Notes under the pieces: model-generated | Database searches by the model: none | The model's input: only the letters and a program-made list of their open reading frames with translations | What the model was told of the DNA's origin: nothing | Position numbers and translations under genes: made by a program | Part shown: positions 27,163 to 35,907 of the stretch, piece by piece | Layout: every line of letters begins with the position of its first letter | Numbering within the stretch: position 1 is the stretch's first letter | Assembly (NCBI RefSeq): GCF_000176175.1 | Contig: NZ_ACZP01000020.1 | Span: 186,001 to 250,000 of the forward strand | Source of the DNA: Vibrio furnissii CIP 102972 | GTDB taxonomy: Bacteria; Pseudomonadota; Gammaproteobacteria; Enterobacterales; Vibrionaceae | Direction: 5' to 3' | DNA length: 64,000 nt

Positions 27163-27832
27163 TTGTCAATTGCTCTAGTGCCGTTTCCGCAGCCGCTTGT
27201 TCTGCCTTGCGGCGGCTCGTACCTTTACCGATCACAGGCGCTCCGATGCCTGCAATGTCACACGCGACAGTGAATTCCTGATTGTGTGCTTCACCTTTAA
27301 TATTAGTCACAGTGTAGACAGGCAGCGGTTTTCTTCTGCCTTGAAGGAATTCCTGCAAGCGCGTTTTCGGGTCTTTTTGCGAAACGCCCGGCTTAATCGC
27401 TTCCAGACGAGACTGATACCAGCTCAGCACTGTCGCGCGCGCCACTTCGATATCGCTATCGAGATAGATCGCACCGATAATCGCTTCTACTGCATCGGCC
27501 AAAATTGAATCACGACGGAAACCGCCACTTTTCAACTCGCCTGGACCTAATTTTAAGTAATCTCCTAGGTCGAATTCACGGCCCAGTTCTGCAAGCGTAT
27601 TTCCACGCACGAGAGTGGCACGCATGCGACTCATGTCGCCTTCGTTCACTTTCGGAAAACGATGGTAAAGATCATCTGCAATGACAAAACTTAAAATTGA
27701 ATCGCCCAGAAACTCAAGACGTTCATTGTGTTTACCATTGGCGCTGCGGTGTGTCAGCGCCAAAGAGATAAGCTCAGCATTGTTAAACTGATAGCCAAGC
27801 TTAGTTTCTAGTCTACTAATTGGAGAATTCAT
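27155..27832 (-). CDS. rnc: Ribonuclease III
   Basis: Double-strand-specific endoribonuclease that processes rRNA precursors, including the stems flanking 23S in the operon at the end of this window. 225 residues, starting MNSPISRLETKLGYQFNNAE. Catalytic signature ERLEFLGDSIL near 37-47 with the second acidic site DAVEAIIGAIYLD near 113; double-stranded RNA-binding domain about 154-224 (PKTRLQEFLQGRRKPLP, GKGTSRRKAEQAAAETAL). Between lepB and era, the conserved lepB-rnc-era order. Confidence 0.97.
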   Translation of the reverse strand: MNSPISRLETKLGYQFNNAELISLALTHRSANGKHNERLEFLGDSILSFVIADDLYHRFPKVNEGDMSRMRATLVRGNTLAELGREFDLGDYLKLGPGELKSGGFRRDSILADAVEAIIGAIYLDSDIEVARATVLSWYQSRLEAIKPGVSQKDPKTRLQEFLQGRRKPLPVYTVTNIKGEAHNQEFTVACDIAGIGAPVIGKGTSRRKAEQAAAETALEQLTNV

Positions 27833-27867
27833 ACTCTCTCGATGTGTTGCGATCAGCGCTCGCTGAC

Positions 27868-28764
27868 CTAGTTAATGCCACCAATGCGGTTAAAACGCAC
27901 ACCAGTTGGAATCCAAGCCGGTAGCACGCTGTCTGACGCACGATCAAACTCAAAGCTGATCCAAATCGCCACCGCTTTACCGACTAAGTTTGCTTCTGGA
28001 ACAAAGCCCCAAAAACGGCTGTCAGCACTGTTGTCACGGTTATCACCCATCACAAAGTAGTGCCCTTGTGGAACCACCCATTCGTTCACGCCACGGCGCG
28101 GTTGATAGTCGTTGACGTTATCAATACGCAGCGGGTTAATCAGAATGTTGTGCTTCACTTCACCCAACTGCTCATCAAGCTGAATCAGGGGGATGTTATT
28201 TTGAATGAACGGACTCTCCACCACGTTGGAAAGCTTCACTTGTTTGCATTGCGCTTCGCCTTTGGGCTGAATGCACACTTCTTTGGTGCTACTGTAACGC
28301 ACGGTATCGCCCGGCATGCCGACGACACGTTTAATGTAGTCAACACTAGGCTCTTTCGGGTATTTGAACACCACAATGTCGCCACGATGCGGTTTACCCG
28401 TTTCGACCAATTGTGTCCGCCACACTGGATCTTTCAGGCCGTAGGCGTATTTCTCCACCAGAATAAAATCGCCCACCAGCAAGGTTGGCATCATCGAACC
28501 CGATGGAATCTGAAACGGTTCAAACACAAATGAACGCAGCACCAGCACAAACGCAATCACAGGGAAAATCGACACCGCGTTTTCCACCCACCAAGGTTGT
28601 GGATGAATTTTCGCCGTCAATGAGGCATCAATACCGTGGGTTTCACTTTGCAGTTGCGCCATTTTTGCTTGACGCTTCTTCGCCCACACCCATTTTTCCA
28701 GTGCCCAAATGACACCTGTCACGAGTGTGAAGATGACCAGAAAGAGTGAAAATGTATTCGCCAT
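27868..28764 (-). CDS. lepB: Signal peptidase I
   Basis: Inner-membrane protease that removes signal peptides from Sec and Tat substrates. 298 residues. Two N-terminal membrane segments (about 4-22 and 63-79), then the periplasmic catalytic domain with Ser90 in IPSGSMMPTLLVGD and Lys145 in YIKRVVGMPGD, plus the later box GDNRDNSADSRFWG near 238-251. All catalytic boxes are intact. A nine-base inverted repeat separates it from lepA upstream; rnc follows after 35 bases. Confidence 0.97.
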   Translation of the reverse strand: MANTFSLFLVIFTLVTGVIWALEKWVWAKKRQAKMAQLQSETHGIDASLTAKIHPQPWWVENAVSIFPVIAFVLVLRSFVFEPFQIPSGSMMPTLLVGDFILVEKYAYGLKDPVWRTQLVETGKPHRGDIVVFKYPKEPSVDYIKRVVGMPGDTVRYSSTKEVCIQPKGEAQCKQVKLSNVVESPFIQNNIPLIQLDEQLGEVKHNILINPLRIDNVNDYQPRRGVNEWVVPQGHYFVMGDNRDNSADSRFWGFVPEANLVGKAVAIWISFEFDRASDSVLPAWIPTGVRFNRIGGIN

Positions 28765-28790
28765 TGACTTCCCTTATCTAAAAATACGAA

Positions 28791-28818
28791 AAGTGAAAGA
28801 GCCGAGACCCTTTCACTT
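28791..28818 (-). other. Inverted repeat in the lepA-lepB gap
   Basis: AAGTGAAAG and CTTTCACTT form a perfect nine-base stem with a ten-base loop between the lepA stop and the lepB start. On the coding strand it is followed by TTTTC, too short for a clear terminator. It may be a partial attenuator or an RNA-processing site. Confidence 0.5.
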
Positions 28819-28856
28819 GAGAGTTAATGCAAGCAACTGACCGTCACCAATAGAGT

Positions 28857-30650
28857 TTAATCTTTGCCTACGTGAAGAATGGCCAAGAACGCCTCTTGAG
28901 GAAGCTCAACGTTACCGATTTGCTTCATGCGTTTCTTACCTTCTTTCTGTTTCTTCAACAGTTTCTTCTTACGGCTCACGTCACCACCGTAACATTTCGC
29001 CAGAACGTTTTTACGTAGCTGTTTCACCGTAGAACGCGCGATGATGTGGTTACCAATCGCCGCTTGAATCGCGATATCAAACATTTGGCGAGGAATGAAC
29101 TCTTTCATCTTCTCTACCAGCAGACGACCACGTGACTGAGACTGATCTTTGTGCGTGATGATCGCCAGCGCATCCACTTTATCGCCGTTGAGCAGTACGT
29201 CGACACGTACCATGTTCGACGCCTCAAAACGCTGGAAGCCGTAATCGAGCGACGCATAACCGCGAGACGTTGATTTCAGACGGTCAAAGAAATCCAAGAC
29301 CACTTCAGCCATCGGAATATCATAGGTCAATGCCACTTGGTTCCCGTGGTACACCATATCGACCTGAATGCCGCGTTTTTCGATACATAAGGTAATCACG
29401 TTACCCAAGTAATCGGCTGGCACCAGAATGTTACAGCGCGCAATCGGCTCACGAATTTCTTCAATATCGTTAATGGCCGGCAGTTTGGCCGGGCTATCCA
29501 CGAGCATCAGTTCTTTGTCGGTTTTCAGAACTTCATACACAACGGTTGGTGCCGTGGTGATCAGATCCAGATCGTATTCACGTTCCAGACGCTCCTGAAT
29601 GATTTCCATGTGCAGCATGCCAAGGAAACCACAACGGAAACCAAAGCCCAGTGCGGCCGACGTTTCTGGTTCGTAGAACAGCGAGGCATCATTCAGGCTC
29701 AATTTGCCCAGTGCATCACGGAACGCTTCGTAATCATCAGACGACACCGGGAACAGACCCGCGTAAACCTGAGGTTTCACTTTCTTAAAGCCCGGCAGTG
29801 GTTTGTCACAGCCGTTCTTCGCCAGCGTCAGGGTATCGCCCACAGGCGCGCCGAGAATGTCTTTAATACCACACACAACCCAGCCCACTTCACCCGTTTC
29901 GAGATCGTTCGTGTCGACTTGTTTTGGTGTGAAAATACCCAAGCGATCCACACCCCAAACCTGGCCCGTGCTCATCACTTTGATCTTATCGTTTTTCTTC
30001 AGCTTGCCGTTCTTGATACGTACCAACGACACCACGCCCAAGTAGTTATCGAACCACGAGTCGATGATCAGGGCTTGCAGGGGTGCATCAGGATCGCCTT
30101 CTGGCGCTGGAATCGCAGACACGATTTTTTCCAGCACTTCATCCACGCCCACGCCGGTTTTGGCTGAACAACGCACCGCATCGATCGCATCGATGCCGAC
30201 GATGTCTTCAATCTCTTCAGCCACACGCTCAGGTTCTGCGGCAGGCAGGTCAATCTTGTTCAAGATTGGCACCACTTCCAGATCCATTTCGATCGCGGTA
30301 TAGCAGTTTGCCAAGGTCTGAGCTTCTACGCCTTGACCTGCGTCGACCACCAGCAGTGCGCCTTCACACGCCGCTAGAGAGCGTGACACTTCATACGAGA
30401 AGTCCACGTGTCCAGGAGTGTCGATGAAGTTAAGTTGGTAGGTTTCGCCATCTTTTGCATGGTAATCGAGAGTCACACTCTGCGCTTTGATGGTGATGCC
30501 ACGCTCACGTTCAAGATCCATGGAGTCCAGAACTTGCTCGGCCATTTCACGGTCGCTTAATCCACCACAGACTTGGATTAAACGGTCAGATAGGGTCGAT
30601 TTACCATGGTCAATGTGGGCGATAATCGAAAAGTTACGAATGTGCTTCAT
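28857..30650 (-). CDS. lepA: Elongation factor 4 (LepA)
   Basis: Translational GTPase that acts on ribosomes in translation or initiation-phase assembly. 597 residues, full length, starting MKHIRNFSIIAHIDHGKSTL. G1 AHIDHGKST at 11-19, G2 ERGITIKAQ near 48, G3 DTPGHVDF near 77, G4 NKIDLP near 131. Lacks EF-G domain IV and has the LepA-specific C-terminal domain ending in QIGNVELPQEAFLAILHVGK. Follows rseC by about 110 bases and precedes lepB. Confidence 0.97.
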   Translation of the reverse strand: MKHIRNFSIIAHIDHGKSTLSDRLIQVCGGLSDREMAEQVLDSMDLERERGITIKAQSVTLDYHAKDGETYQLNFIDTPGHVDFSYEVSRSLAACEGALLVVDAGQGVEAQTLANCYTAIEMDLEVVPILNKIDLPAAEPERVAEEIEDIVGIDAIDAVRCSAKTGVGVDEVLEKIVSAIPAPEGDPDAPLQALIIDSWFDNYLGVVSLVRIKNGKLKKNDKIKVMSTGQVWGVDRLGIFTPKQVDTNDLETGEVGWVVCGIKDILGAPVGDTLTLAKNGCDKPLPGFKKVKPQVYAGLFPVSSDDYEAFRDALGKLSLNDASLFYEPETSAALGFGFRCGFLGMLHMEIIQERLEREYDLDLITTAPTVVYEVLKTDKELMLVDSPAKLPAINDIEEIREPIARCNILVPADYLGNVITLCIEKRGIQVDMVYHGNQVALTYDIPMAEVVLDFFDRLKSTSRGYASLDYGFQRFEASNMVRVDVLLNGDKVDALAIITHKDQSQSRGRLLVEKMKEFIPRQMFDIAIQAAIGNHIIARSTVKQLRKNVLAKCYGGDVSRKKKLLKKQKEGKKRMKQIGNVELPQEAFLAILHVGKD

Positions 30651-30763
30651 AGGTTTGGGATGACTAAACTCTTACTAATTAGGACATAAGAAAGGCCGCA
30701 TCTGGCGGCATTTCATTCAAGTTGGCCGATTCTACCCAATTTCGTTGGGGTTCGCACCATAAT

Positions 30764-31234
30764 TTAGGCGATGGGTTGCCCAAGCACGCGCAGCAGAACC
30801 ACCTCTTGTGCAGAGCGTTTCTCCAGTTGTGTCGAACCCCGTTTGGCCATCGCGATGCCTAATCCAATAAACAGCAGCGAGGTAAGAATGATGATGCCCT
30901 CCCCCATGCCAAGCAGCGGAGCCAACCACGCGTCCGCTAACCAAGCGCCGAGGATCATCATCAGCAGCGGCACCAGATACACCAGCGCGGCCGATTGCAG
31001 CAGGCTTTTCTCAGGAAAACCAATTTCAACCACCTGGCCTTGCTCTACTTTTTTATCGGTATCCAATTGCCAGAACAGCGCTTTATTGCCCACCGCTTTG
31101 GAGACAATGCCCGTGCCACAACTTTTTGAAGACGCACAACCGCTGCAACTGGTTTGTTGCTCGCAACTGAGTTCAACATGATAGCCGTGTTTTTGGCTGG
31201 CAACGGCGGTCACTGTGGCTAAGGCTGTCATCAT
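30764..31234 (-). CDS. rseC: SoxR-reducing / sigma-E regulatory membrane protein RseC
   Basis: Inner-membrane protein of the RseC/MucC family, implicated in modulating sigma-E activity and in SoxR reduction. 156 residues. A cysteine-rich cytoplasmic N-terminus (CEQQTSCSGCASSKSCG near 24-40) suggests a metal or Fe-S site; two transmembrane helices follow at about 80-98 and 105-125. The start ATG 31234 overlaps the rseB stop by four bases; ATG 31231 is also possible. Fourth gene of rpoE-rseA-rseB-rseC. Confidence 0.93.
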   Translation of the reverse strand: MMTALATVTAVASQKHGYHVELSCEQQTSCSGCASSKSCGTGIVSKAVGNKALFWQLDTDKKVEQGQVVEIGFPEKSLLQSAALVYLVPLLMMILGAWLADAWLAPLLGMGEGIIILTSLLFIGLGIAMAKRGSTQLEKRSAQEVVLLRVLGQPIA

Positions 31235-32199
31235 GGTTTGGGCGCTCCGTCGGTATGGAACACCACAGACTGAGCGATGCGTTTGGCGGTATCGGGCGGA
31301 ATGTCACCCACCACCGAGATTTCGCTGTCGCCTTTTACAAAGCTGTGCAACGTGCGGCGGCCTTGGCGAACCAATTGACCTTTGAGTGAATAGTTGTCAC
31401 TGGCAGAGACGTACACCGAGAAGCTAAATAGCCCATCCGAGAACATTTGGCTTTCCACCAAGCGTTCGGTAATCGCCATGCGGTAACGGTTCAGTTCCAA
31501 TGGTTTAAAGCCTTCCGGCGTCCAACCCACCGACCAAAACGTGTCGGTAATATTGCCTTTCGGCAGCGACAGGACTTCCGGCAGTTGGACTTTGTTCAGC
31601 CCAGACATCAGCTCCGCCAATTTGTCACTGATGGAGTAAGAAATGGTGCGGTATTGCTCCAGCACTTCCCCATCACGATCCACCAGATCGGCGCGCAACG
31701 GCAGGTTACTGTGCTCGTCGACCCACAACACATAGGAGTAACGCAGGCCATCTTTCGGCACGATACGCAGCACTTGGCATGCCGCGCCCGCTTCACGGGC
31801 TCGACCCACTTTGACGAAATCGTAATATTGGCTGAGCTCATTCACATCGCTGTTGAGCATCGGAATGGTCGGGGCGACCATGTTGCCCGATTCGATAGTA
31901 AAGGGCTCCACTCCCGGCTCAACATAACTGACCTCGTTGCCGCGACGAATCACTTCGCGCACCGGACCGCTGAGGTACACCAAGTGAGCCAACTGTTGAT
32001 CGTTCGCTTCACGCGCATGACGATACAACAACGGTTCAATGCTGTTTTTCTTAATCAGGATATAAGACAGTTCATAATTGAGATGCTGACTGGCATCGTT
32101 CATTTGATGCAACAAAGCCTCTGCAGACTCTTCCTCTGCAAAGGCTGGATTGATGCTCAAACTGAACAGTGTCAGTGCACTGATCAGAAATTTCTTCAT
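31231..32199 (-). CDS. rseB: Sigma-E factor negative regulator RseB
   Basis: Periplasmic, lipoprotein-like sensor that binds RseA and protects it from DegS cleavage, releasing it on lipopolysaccharide or porin stress. 322 residues with signal peptide 1-21 (MKKFLISALTLFSLSINPAFA, cleaved before EEE). Two MucB_RseB domains: about 25-190 (a LolA-like fold) and about 205-315. The start ATG 32199 overlaps the rseA stop by four bases (ATGA type), giving tightly coupled translation. Confidence 0.95.
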   Translation of the reverse strand: MKKFLISALTLFSLSINPAFAEEESAEALLHQMNDASQHLNYELSYILIKKNSIEPLLYRHAREANDQQLAHLVYLSGPVREVIRRGNEVSYVEPGVEPFTIESGNMVAPTIPMLNSDVNELSQYYDFVKVGRAREAGAACQVLRIVPKDGLRYSYVLWVDEHSNLPLRADLVDRDGEVLEQYRTISYSISDKLAELMSGLNKVQLPEVLSLPKGNITDTFWSVGWTPEGFKPLELNRYRMAITERLVESQMFSDGLFSFSVYVSASDNYSLKGQLVRQGRRTLHSFVKGDSEISVVGDIPPDTAKRIAQSVVFHTDGAPKP

Positions 32200-32825
32200 T
32201 CAACTACCGGTTCGACTGGATCGGAATGAGAGCCTAAGTTCTCACTGTTCAATCTTAATTGAAGTTCATAGTCTTGCAGCAACGCATTCACACGGCGACG
32301 TTGTTCTTGCACGTTCGCTTCATTGCTGTGGCGTTCAACAGATTCGCGCGTCAGGCTAACAGGTTCTGCACTGCCTGAAAACGGAATCGTTTGAAGCACT
32401 GGCAATTGATCTTGCTGTGGCGTCGCACCATCGGTGCCACCATATTGCTGAACGCCCAAAATTACCGCTAAAGATACGCAAGCCGCGACCGCGACTTGAC
32501 CAAACTGGGATAACCAAGCCGGTAACTGACGACGCGCTTGCTCAGGCTTAGGCTGAGACTCAATGCGAGCTTGGTTGATATCGGTAATATGGGGCGTGGC
32601 AGTGCTAAACGTCGAATGCGCCGGTTCATTTTCCAACGCGAGTGCGACACTTTCAGCGATATTCCATTCTGGTCGCTCAGGCGCCTCACCACGCAGCACA
32701 TCACCAATCAGATGGTAATTTTTCCACGTGTCGAGACCGTCGCGGTCGCTGGCCAATTCTTGAATTAGCAGCTTATCGACCAGTTCTCCATCCATGAGCG
32801 CTGAAAGTTTCTCTTTGTCAGCCAT
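32196..32825 (-). CDS. rseA: Anti-sigma-E factor RseA
   Basis: Single-pass inner-membrane anti-sigma factor; its cytoplasmic domain holds RpoE until regulated proteolysis. The start is the ATG at 32825 (MADKEKLSALMDGELVDKLL), preceded by GGTGA six bases upstream. 209 residues: anti-sigma N-terminal domain about 1-80; transmembrane helix about 102-120 (FGQVAVAACVSLAVILGV); periplasmic C-terminus about 121-209 that contacts RseB. Starts 30 bases after the rpoE stop. Confidence 0.94.
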   Translation of the reverse strand: MADKEKLSALMDGELVDKLLIQELASDRDGLDTWKNYHLIGDVLRGEAPERPEWNIAESVALALENEPAHSTFSTATPHITDINQARIESQPKPEQARRQLPAWLSQFGQVAVAACVSLAVILGVQQYGGTDGATPQQDQLPVLQTIPFSGSAEPVSLTRESVERHSNEANVQEQRRRVNALLQDYELQLRLNSENLGSHSDPVEPVVE

Positions 32826-32855
32826 TATTTTCACCATTGTTGTTGCTCGTTAGCG

Positions 32856-33428
32856 CTATAAAAGAGGTTTAATTCTTTTTTCTACCGCCTCACGAGCACG
32901 GAAGATACGAGAACGCACCGTACCTACGGGGCAATCCATGACTTCAGCGATGTCTTCATAGCTTAAGCCTTCTAGCTCTCGCAATGTCATCGCGGTTTTC
33001 AAATCTTCAGGCAACGCTTCTATCGCACTAAACACCGCCTGCTTTAACTCTTTGGACAGCGTAATGTTTTCTGGGTTCGATATTTCTTTTAATGCGTTGC
33101 CGCTTTCGTAAAATTCAGCTTCTTCAGCATCAACATCGCTTGCCGGCGGACGACGGCTTTGTGCCACGATGTGATTTTTTGCAGTATTAACAGCAATACG
33201 GTAAAGCCAAGTGTAAAACGCACTTTCGCCGCGAAAGGTCGGAATCGCACGGTAAGCTTTGATAAAGGCTTCCTGCGCAACATCCGCCACATCTCCTGAA
33301 TTGCTCACATACCTGGAAATAAGATTGCAGACCTTGTTTTGATATCTCAGTACCAAAAGATTAAACGCTTGCTTATCTCCGTTCTGAACTCGCTCAATCA
33401 ACACTTGATCGGTCAGCTGCTCGTTCAT
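32856..33428 (-). CDS. rpoE: RNA polymerase sigma-E factor
   Basis: Extracytoplasmic-function sigma factor for envelope stress. 190 residues from the ATG at 33428 (MNEQLTDQVLIERVQNGDKQ), matching the family length; the frame extends 27 codons upstream but through the promoter region. Region 2 carries DVAQEAFIKAYRAIPTFRGE, and region 4 carries LREIEG-type LRELEGLSYEDIAEVMDCPV followed by GTVRSRIFRAREAVEKRI. First gene of rpoE-rseABC; a sigma-E-type promoter lies about 100 bases upstream, giving autoregulation. Confidence 0.97.
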   Translation of the reverse strand: MNEQLTDQVLIERVQNGDKQAFNLLVLRYQNKVCNLISRYVSNSGDVADVAQEAFIKAYRAIPTFRGESAFYTWLYRIAVNTAKNHIVAQSRRPPASDVDAEEAEFYESGNALKEISNPENITLSKELKQAVFSAIEALPEDLKTAMTLRELEGLSYEDIAEVMDCPVGTVRSRIFRAREAVEKRIKPLL

Positions 33429-33526
33429 TCGAGCGGTTACTCCTATTGTTATATTCCGTACCTTCTCAGATATGGACTCTAATGATGCAAAATGTTGCCT
33501 TGACACCACTGCCTACATGAGCACTA

Positions 33527-33554
33527 TTGTGACTCAGCCGCGCAGGGAAAGTTC
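33527..33554 (-). promoter_or_regulatory. Candidate sigma-E promoter of the rpoE operon
   Basis: On the minus strand, -35 GAACTT (33554-33549) and -10 TCACAA (33532-33527) are separated by 16 bases, close to the sigma-E consensus GGAACTT-N16-TCNNA. A start near 33520 would give a leader of about 90 bases before rpoE. This matches the well-known autoregulation of rpoE; it is predicted, not shown. Confidence 0.6.
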
Positions 33555-33888
33555 AATTCTGTGTGAATTTTTTTACCATTCACCCACCGCATTGTGATGT
33601 AATCTAGGTTCCTGGAAATCTCCCTGAATAGTGGGGACAGGAGTCAGAAAAGACAATAGCATTTACAATGTATTGCTTTTAGCGCGAAGATAATACCCTC
33701 AAGAGCATGTCGGTCATGCCCATCTCAACCGAACATTTTGAGGTCAATGGACTCACGTTGCATGGTTCCCTGACCATAGGTTACTCAGATGACACATTGC
33801 CCGCTCACGGCCAATGGGAACTCAGCGTGCTGTATTTTAAACTTAGAGTAGGATAACTCTAACTGGAGTTCGGGAATATAAACATTTT
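33555..33888. other. Intergenic region between rpoE and nadB
   Basis: About 330 bases without a recognised gene. It holds a 49-codon reading frame on the plus strand (33707-33856, starting MSVMPISTEH) of unknown status. A perfect seven-base inverted repeat, TTAGAGT-aggata-ACTCTAA (33843-33862), lies just upstream of nadB. No recognised NadR-type box (TGTTTA-N6-TAAACA) was found. Confidence 0.5.
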
Positions 33889-35499
33889 ATGAACGCTAAC
33901 CGAGAACATCAGTGCGATGTATTAGTCGTGGGAAGTGGTGCAGCAGGCTTGTCGTTAGCCCTGCGTATAGCCAAACATTGCAACGTCATCGTACTGAGTA
34001 AAGGACCTCGCAGCGAAGGGTCGACCTATTACGCTCAAGGCGGGATTGCCGCGGTGTTTGATGAATCAGACAGCATTGATTCACACGTCCAAGATACCCT
34101 TATCGCTGGCGCAGGGATTTGCGAGCAAGAGACCGTTCGTTTTATTGCGGAGCACGCCAAAGAGTGCGTGCAGTGGTTGATCGACGGCGGCGTGCCGTTC
34201 GATAAAGAAGAAGATAGCGACGAAGAAGAGCCACGTTATCACCTCACTCGCGAAGGGGGTCACAGCCATCGCCGCATTCTGCATGCTGCCGATGCGACCG
34301 GCATGGCCGTGCAAACCTCCTTGCAAGACAACGTCCACAATCATCCAAATATCACCTTGTTGGAACGCTACAACGCGCTCGATTTGATCACCGAGGATAA
34401 AATCGGTGGCCGCGCCGATAAAGTGGTTGGCGCCTATGTGTGGAACCGCAACGAAGAACACGTGGAAGTGATTCATTCGAAGTTTGTTGTCTTGGCAACC
34501 GGCGGGGCATCGAAGGTATATCAGTACACTTCCAACCCCGATGTCTCTTCCGGTGACGGCATCGCGATGGCATGGCGTGCCGGGTGTCGCGTGGCCAACT
34601 TAGAATTTAACCAGTTCCACCCGACCTGTTTGTATCACCCAGATGCGCGAAACTTCCTGCTGACCGAAGCGCTGCGCGGCGAAGGCGCTTACTTGCGTCG
34701 CCCAGATGGCTCACGTTTTATGCCCGATTTTGACGAACGCGCCGAACTGGCGCCGCGTGATGTCGTGGCGCGCGCGATTGACTTTGAAATGAAGCGTCTG
34801 GGCGCAGACTGCATGTATCTCGATATCAGCCACAAACCGGCCGACTTCATCGAAAAGCATTTCCCGATGATCTACAGCCGCTTGATGGATCTGGGCATCG
34901 ACATGACCCAAGAGCCGATTCCGATTGTTCCAGCCGCGCACTACACCTGCGGCGGCGTGATGGTCAATCAGAACGGACAAACCGACCTTGAGCAGCTCTA
35001 CGCGATTGGCGAAGTCAGCTACACTGGCCTGCACGGTGCCAACCGCATGGCCTCAAACTCCTTGCTGGAGTGTGTGGTTTACGCGTGGTCGGCGGCCAAA
35101 GACATTCTCAGCAAACTGAAAGACGCGCAGTTGCCCCCTAGCCTGCCCGGTTGGGATGAAAGTCAGGTCACTTGCTCAGATGAAGAAGTGGTGATTCAGC
35201 ATAACTGGCACGAACTGCGCCTATTTATGTGGGACTACATGGGCATTGTGCGCACCGACAAGCGCTTGGAGCGCGCCTTACGTCGCATTCAACTGCTGCA
35301 ACAAGAAACCCACGAGTACTACAGCAACTTCCGTGTGTCGAACAACCTGCTGGAACTGCGTAACTTGCTGCAAGTGGCAGAACTGATGGTGCGTTGTGCG
35401 ATGCAGCGTAAAGAGAGCCGTGGCTTGCACTACACGCTGGACTATCCGGAGCTTGCAGAAGACAGCGGCCCGACGATTTTGACGCCGGATCAAGCATAA
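33889..35499 (+). CDS. nadB: L-aspartate oxidase
   Basis: FAD enzyme oxidising L-aspartate to iminoaspartate, the first step of de novo NAD synthesis. 536 residues starting MNANREHQCDVLVVGSGAAG. FAD-binding GSGAAGLSLAL near 15-25; STYYAQGGIAAV near 44-55; REGGHSHRRILHA near 121-133 (substrate/FAD contact); and the fumarate-reductase-like active site TEALRGEGAYLRR near 261 and HYTCGGVMVN near 350. Short C-terminal helical domain. Divergent from rpoE; ends 15 bases before the ygfX stop on the other strand. Confidence 0.96.
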   Translation: MNANREHQCDVLVVGSGAAGLSLALRIAKHCNVIVLSKGPRSEGSTYYAQGGIAAVFDESDSIDSHVQDTLIAGAGICEQETVRFIAEHAKECVQWLIDGGVPFDKEEDSDEEEPRYHLTREGGHSHRRILHAADATGMAVQTSLQDNVHNHPNITLLERYNALDLITEDKIGGRADKVVGAYVWNRNEEHVEVIHSKFVVLATGGASKVYQYTSNPDVSSGDGIAMAWRAGCRVANLEFNQFHPTCLYHPDARNFLLTEALRGEGAYLRRPDGSRFMPDFDERAELAPRDVVARAIDFEMKRLGADCMYLDISHKPADFIEKHFPMIYSRLMDLGIDMTQEPIPIVPAAHYTCGGVMVNQNGQTDLEQLYAIGEVSYTGLHGANRMASNSLLECVVYAWSAAKDILSKLKDAQLPPSLPGWDESQVTCSDEEVVIQHNWHELRLFMWDYMGIVRTDKRLERALRRIQLLQQETHEYYSNFRVSNNLLELRNLLQVAELMVRCAMQRKESRGLHYTLDYPELAEDSGPTILTPDQA

Positions 35500-35514
35500 C
35501 ATCCAACGGGAGCG

Positions 35515-35907
35515 CTACAGCTCCCGTTTTAATCTCACCAACAATTGACGATATTCAACCTCTGAACAGCTATCACGCCACAACAACCAACGCAGCCCTG
35601 GCCCTTCGATGATCACAAACGCCCCCGCAAACAAACATTGCACGCGTGTGATCGCATGACGCGCCTCTCCTATCACTAAGTAGCCAGAAAAATCGAACGC
35701 GACCTCACCACGCAGTGCTGGCGTCAACCAATGATGCAGCGGCACACGCAGGCTCATGCCAATAATGAGTAATGTAACAACAAGGGGAATCGGAGAGAGA
35801 AGTAACGCCCACAGCCCCCCTCCCCAAACAAGGATGGCGGCAATGCAGGCGTGATAAGAAGGTGTGAGGTGGAGCTTAACGCACTTTGCTGAGGTTATGA
35901 GCGACAA
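35515..35907 (-). CDS. ygfX: YgfX-like membrane protein next to sdhE
   Basis: A 130-residue inner-membrane protein encoded directly after sdhE, the position and size of E. coli YgfX/CptA. Two hydrophobic helices (about 20-37 and 40-52), then a soluble C-terminal part with the family-like ending RWLLWRDSCSEVEYRQLLVRL. The only plausible start in frame is TTG at 35907, which makes the gene overlap sdhE by 32 bases; no ATG or GTG exists before the membrane segment. In E. coli YgfX has been linked to cytoskeleton inhibition as a toxin and to SdhE; which applies here is unknown. Sequence similarity to the E. coli protein is weak, so the call leans on context. Confidence 0.7.
   Translation of the reverse strand: MSLITSAKCVKLHLTPSYHACIAAILVWGGGLWALLLSPIPLVVTLLIIGMSLRVPLHHWLTPALRGEVAFDFSGYLVIGEARHAITRVQCLFAGAFVIIEGPGLRWLLWRDSCSEVEYRQLLVRLKREL

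Noticed and set aside
31447..32229. 260-codon frame opposite rseB/rseA
   Set aside because: Overlaps two certain genes on the other strand and shows no family features.
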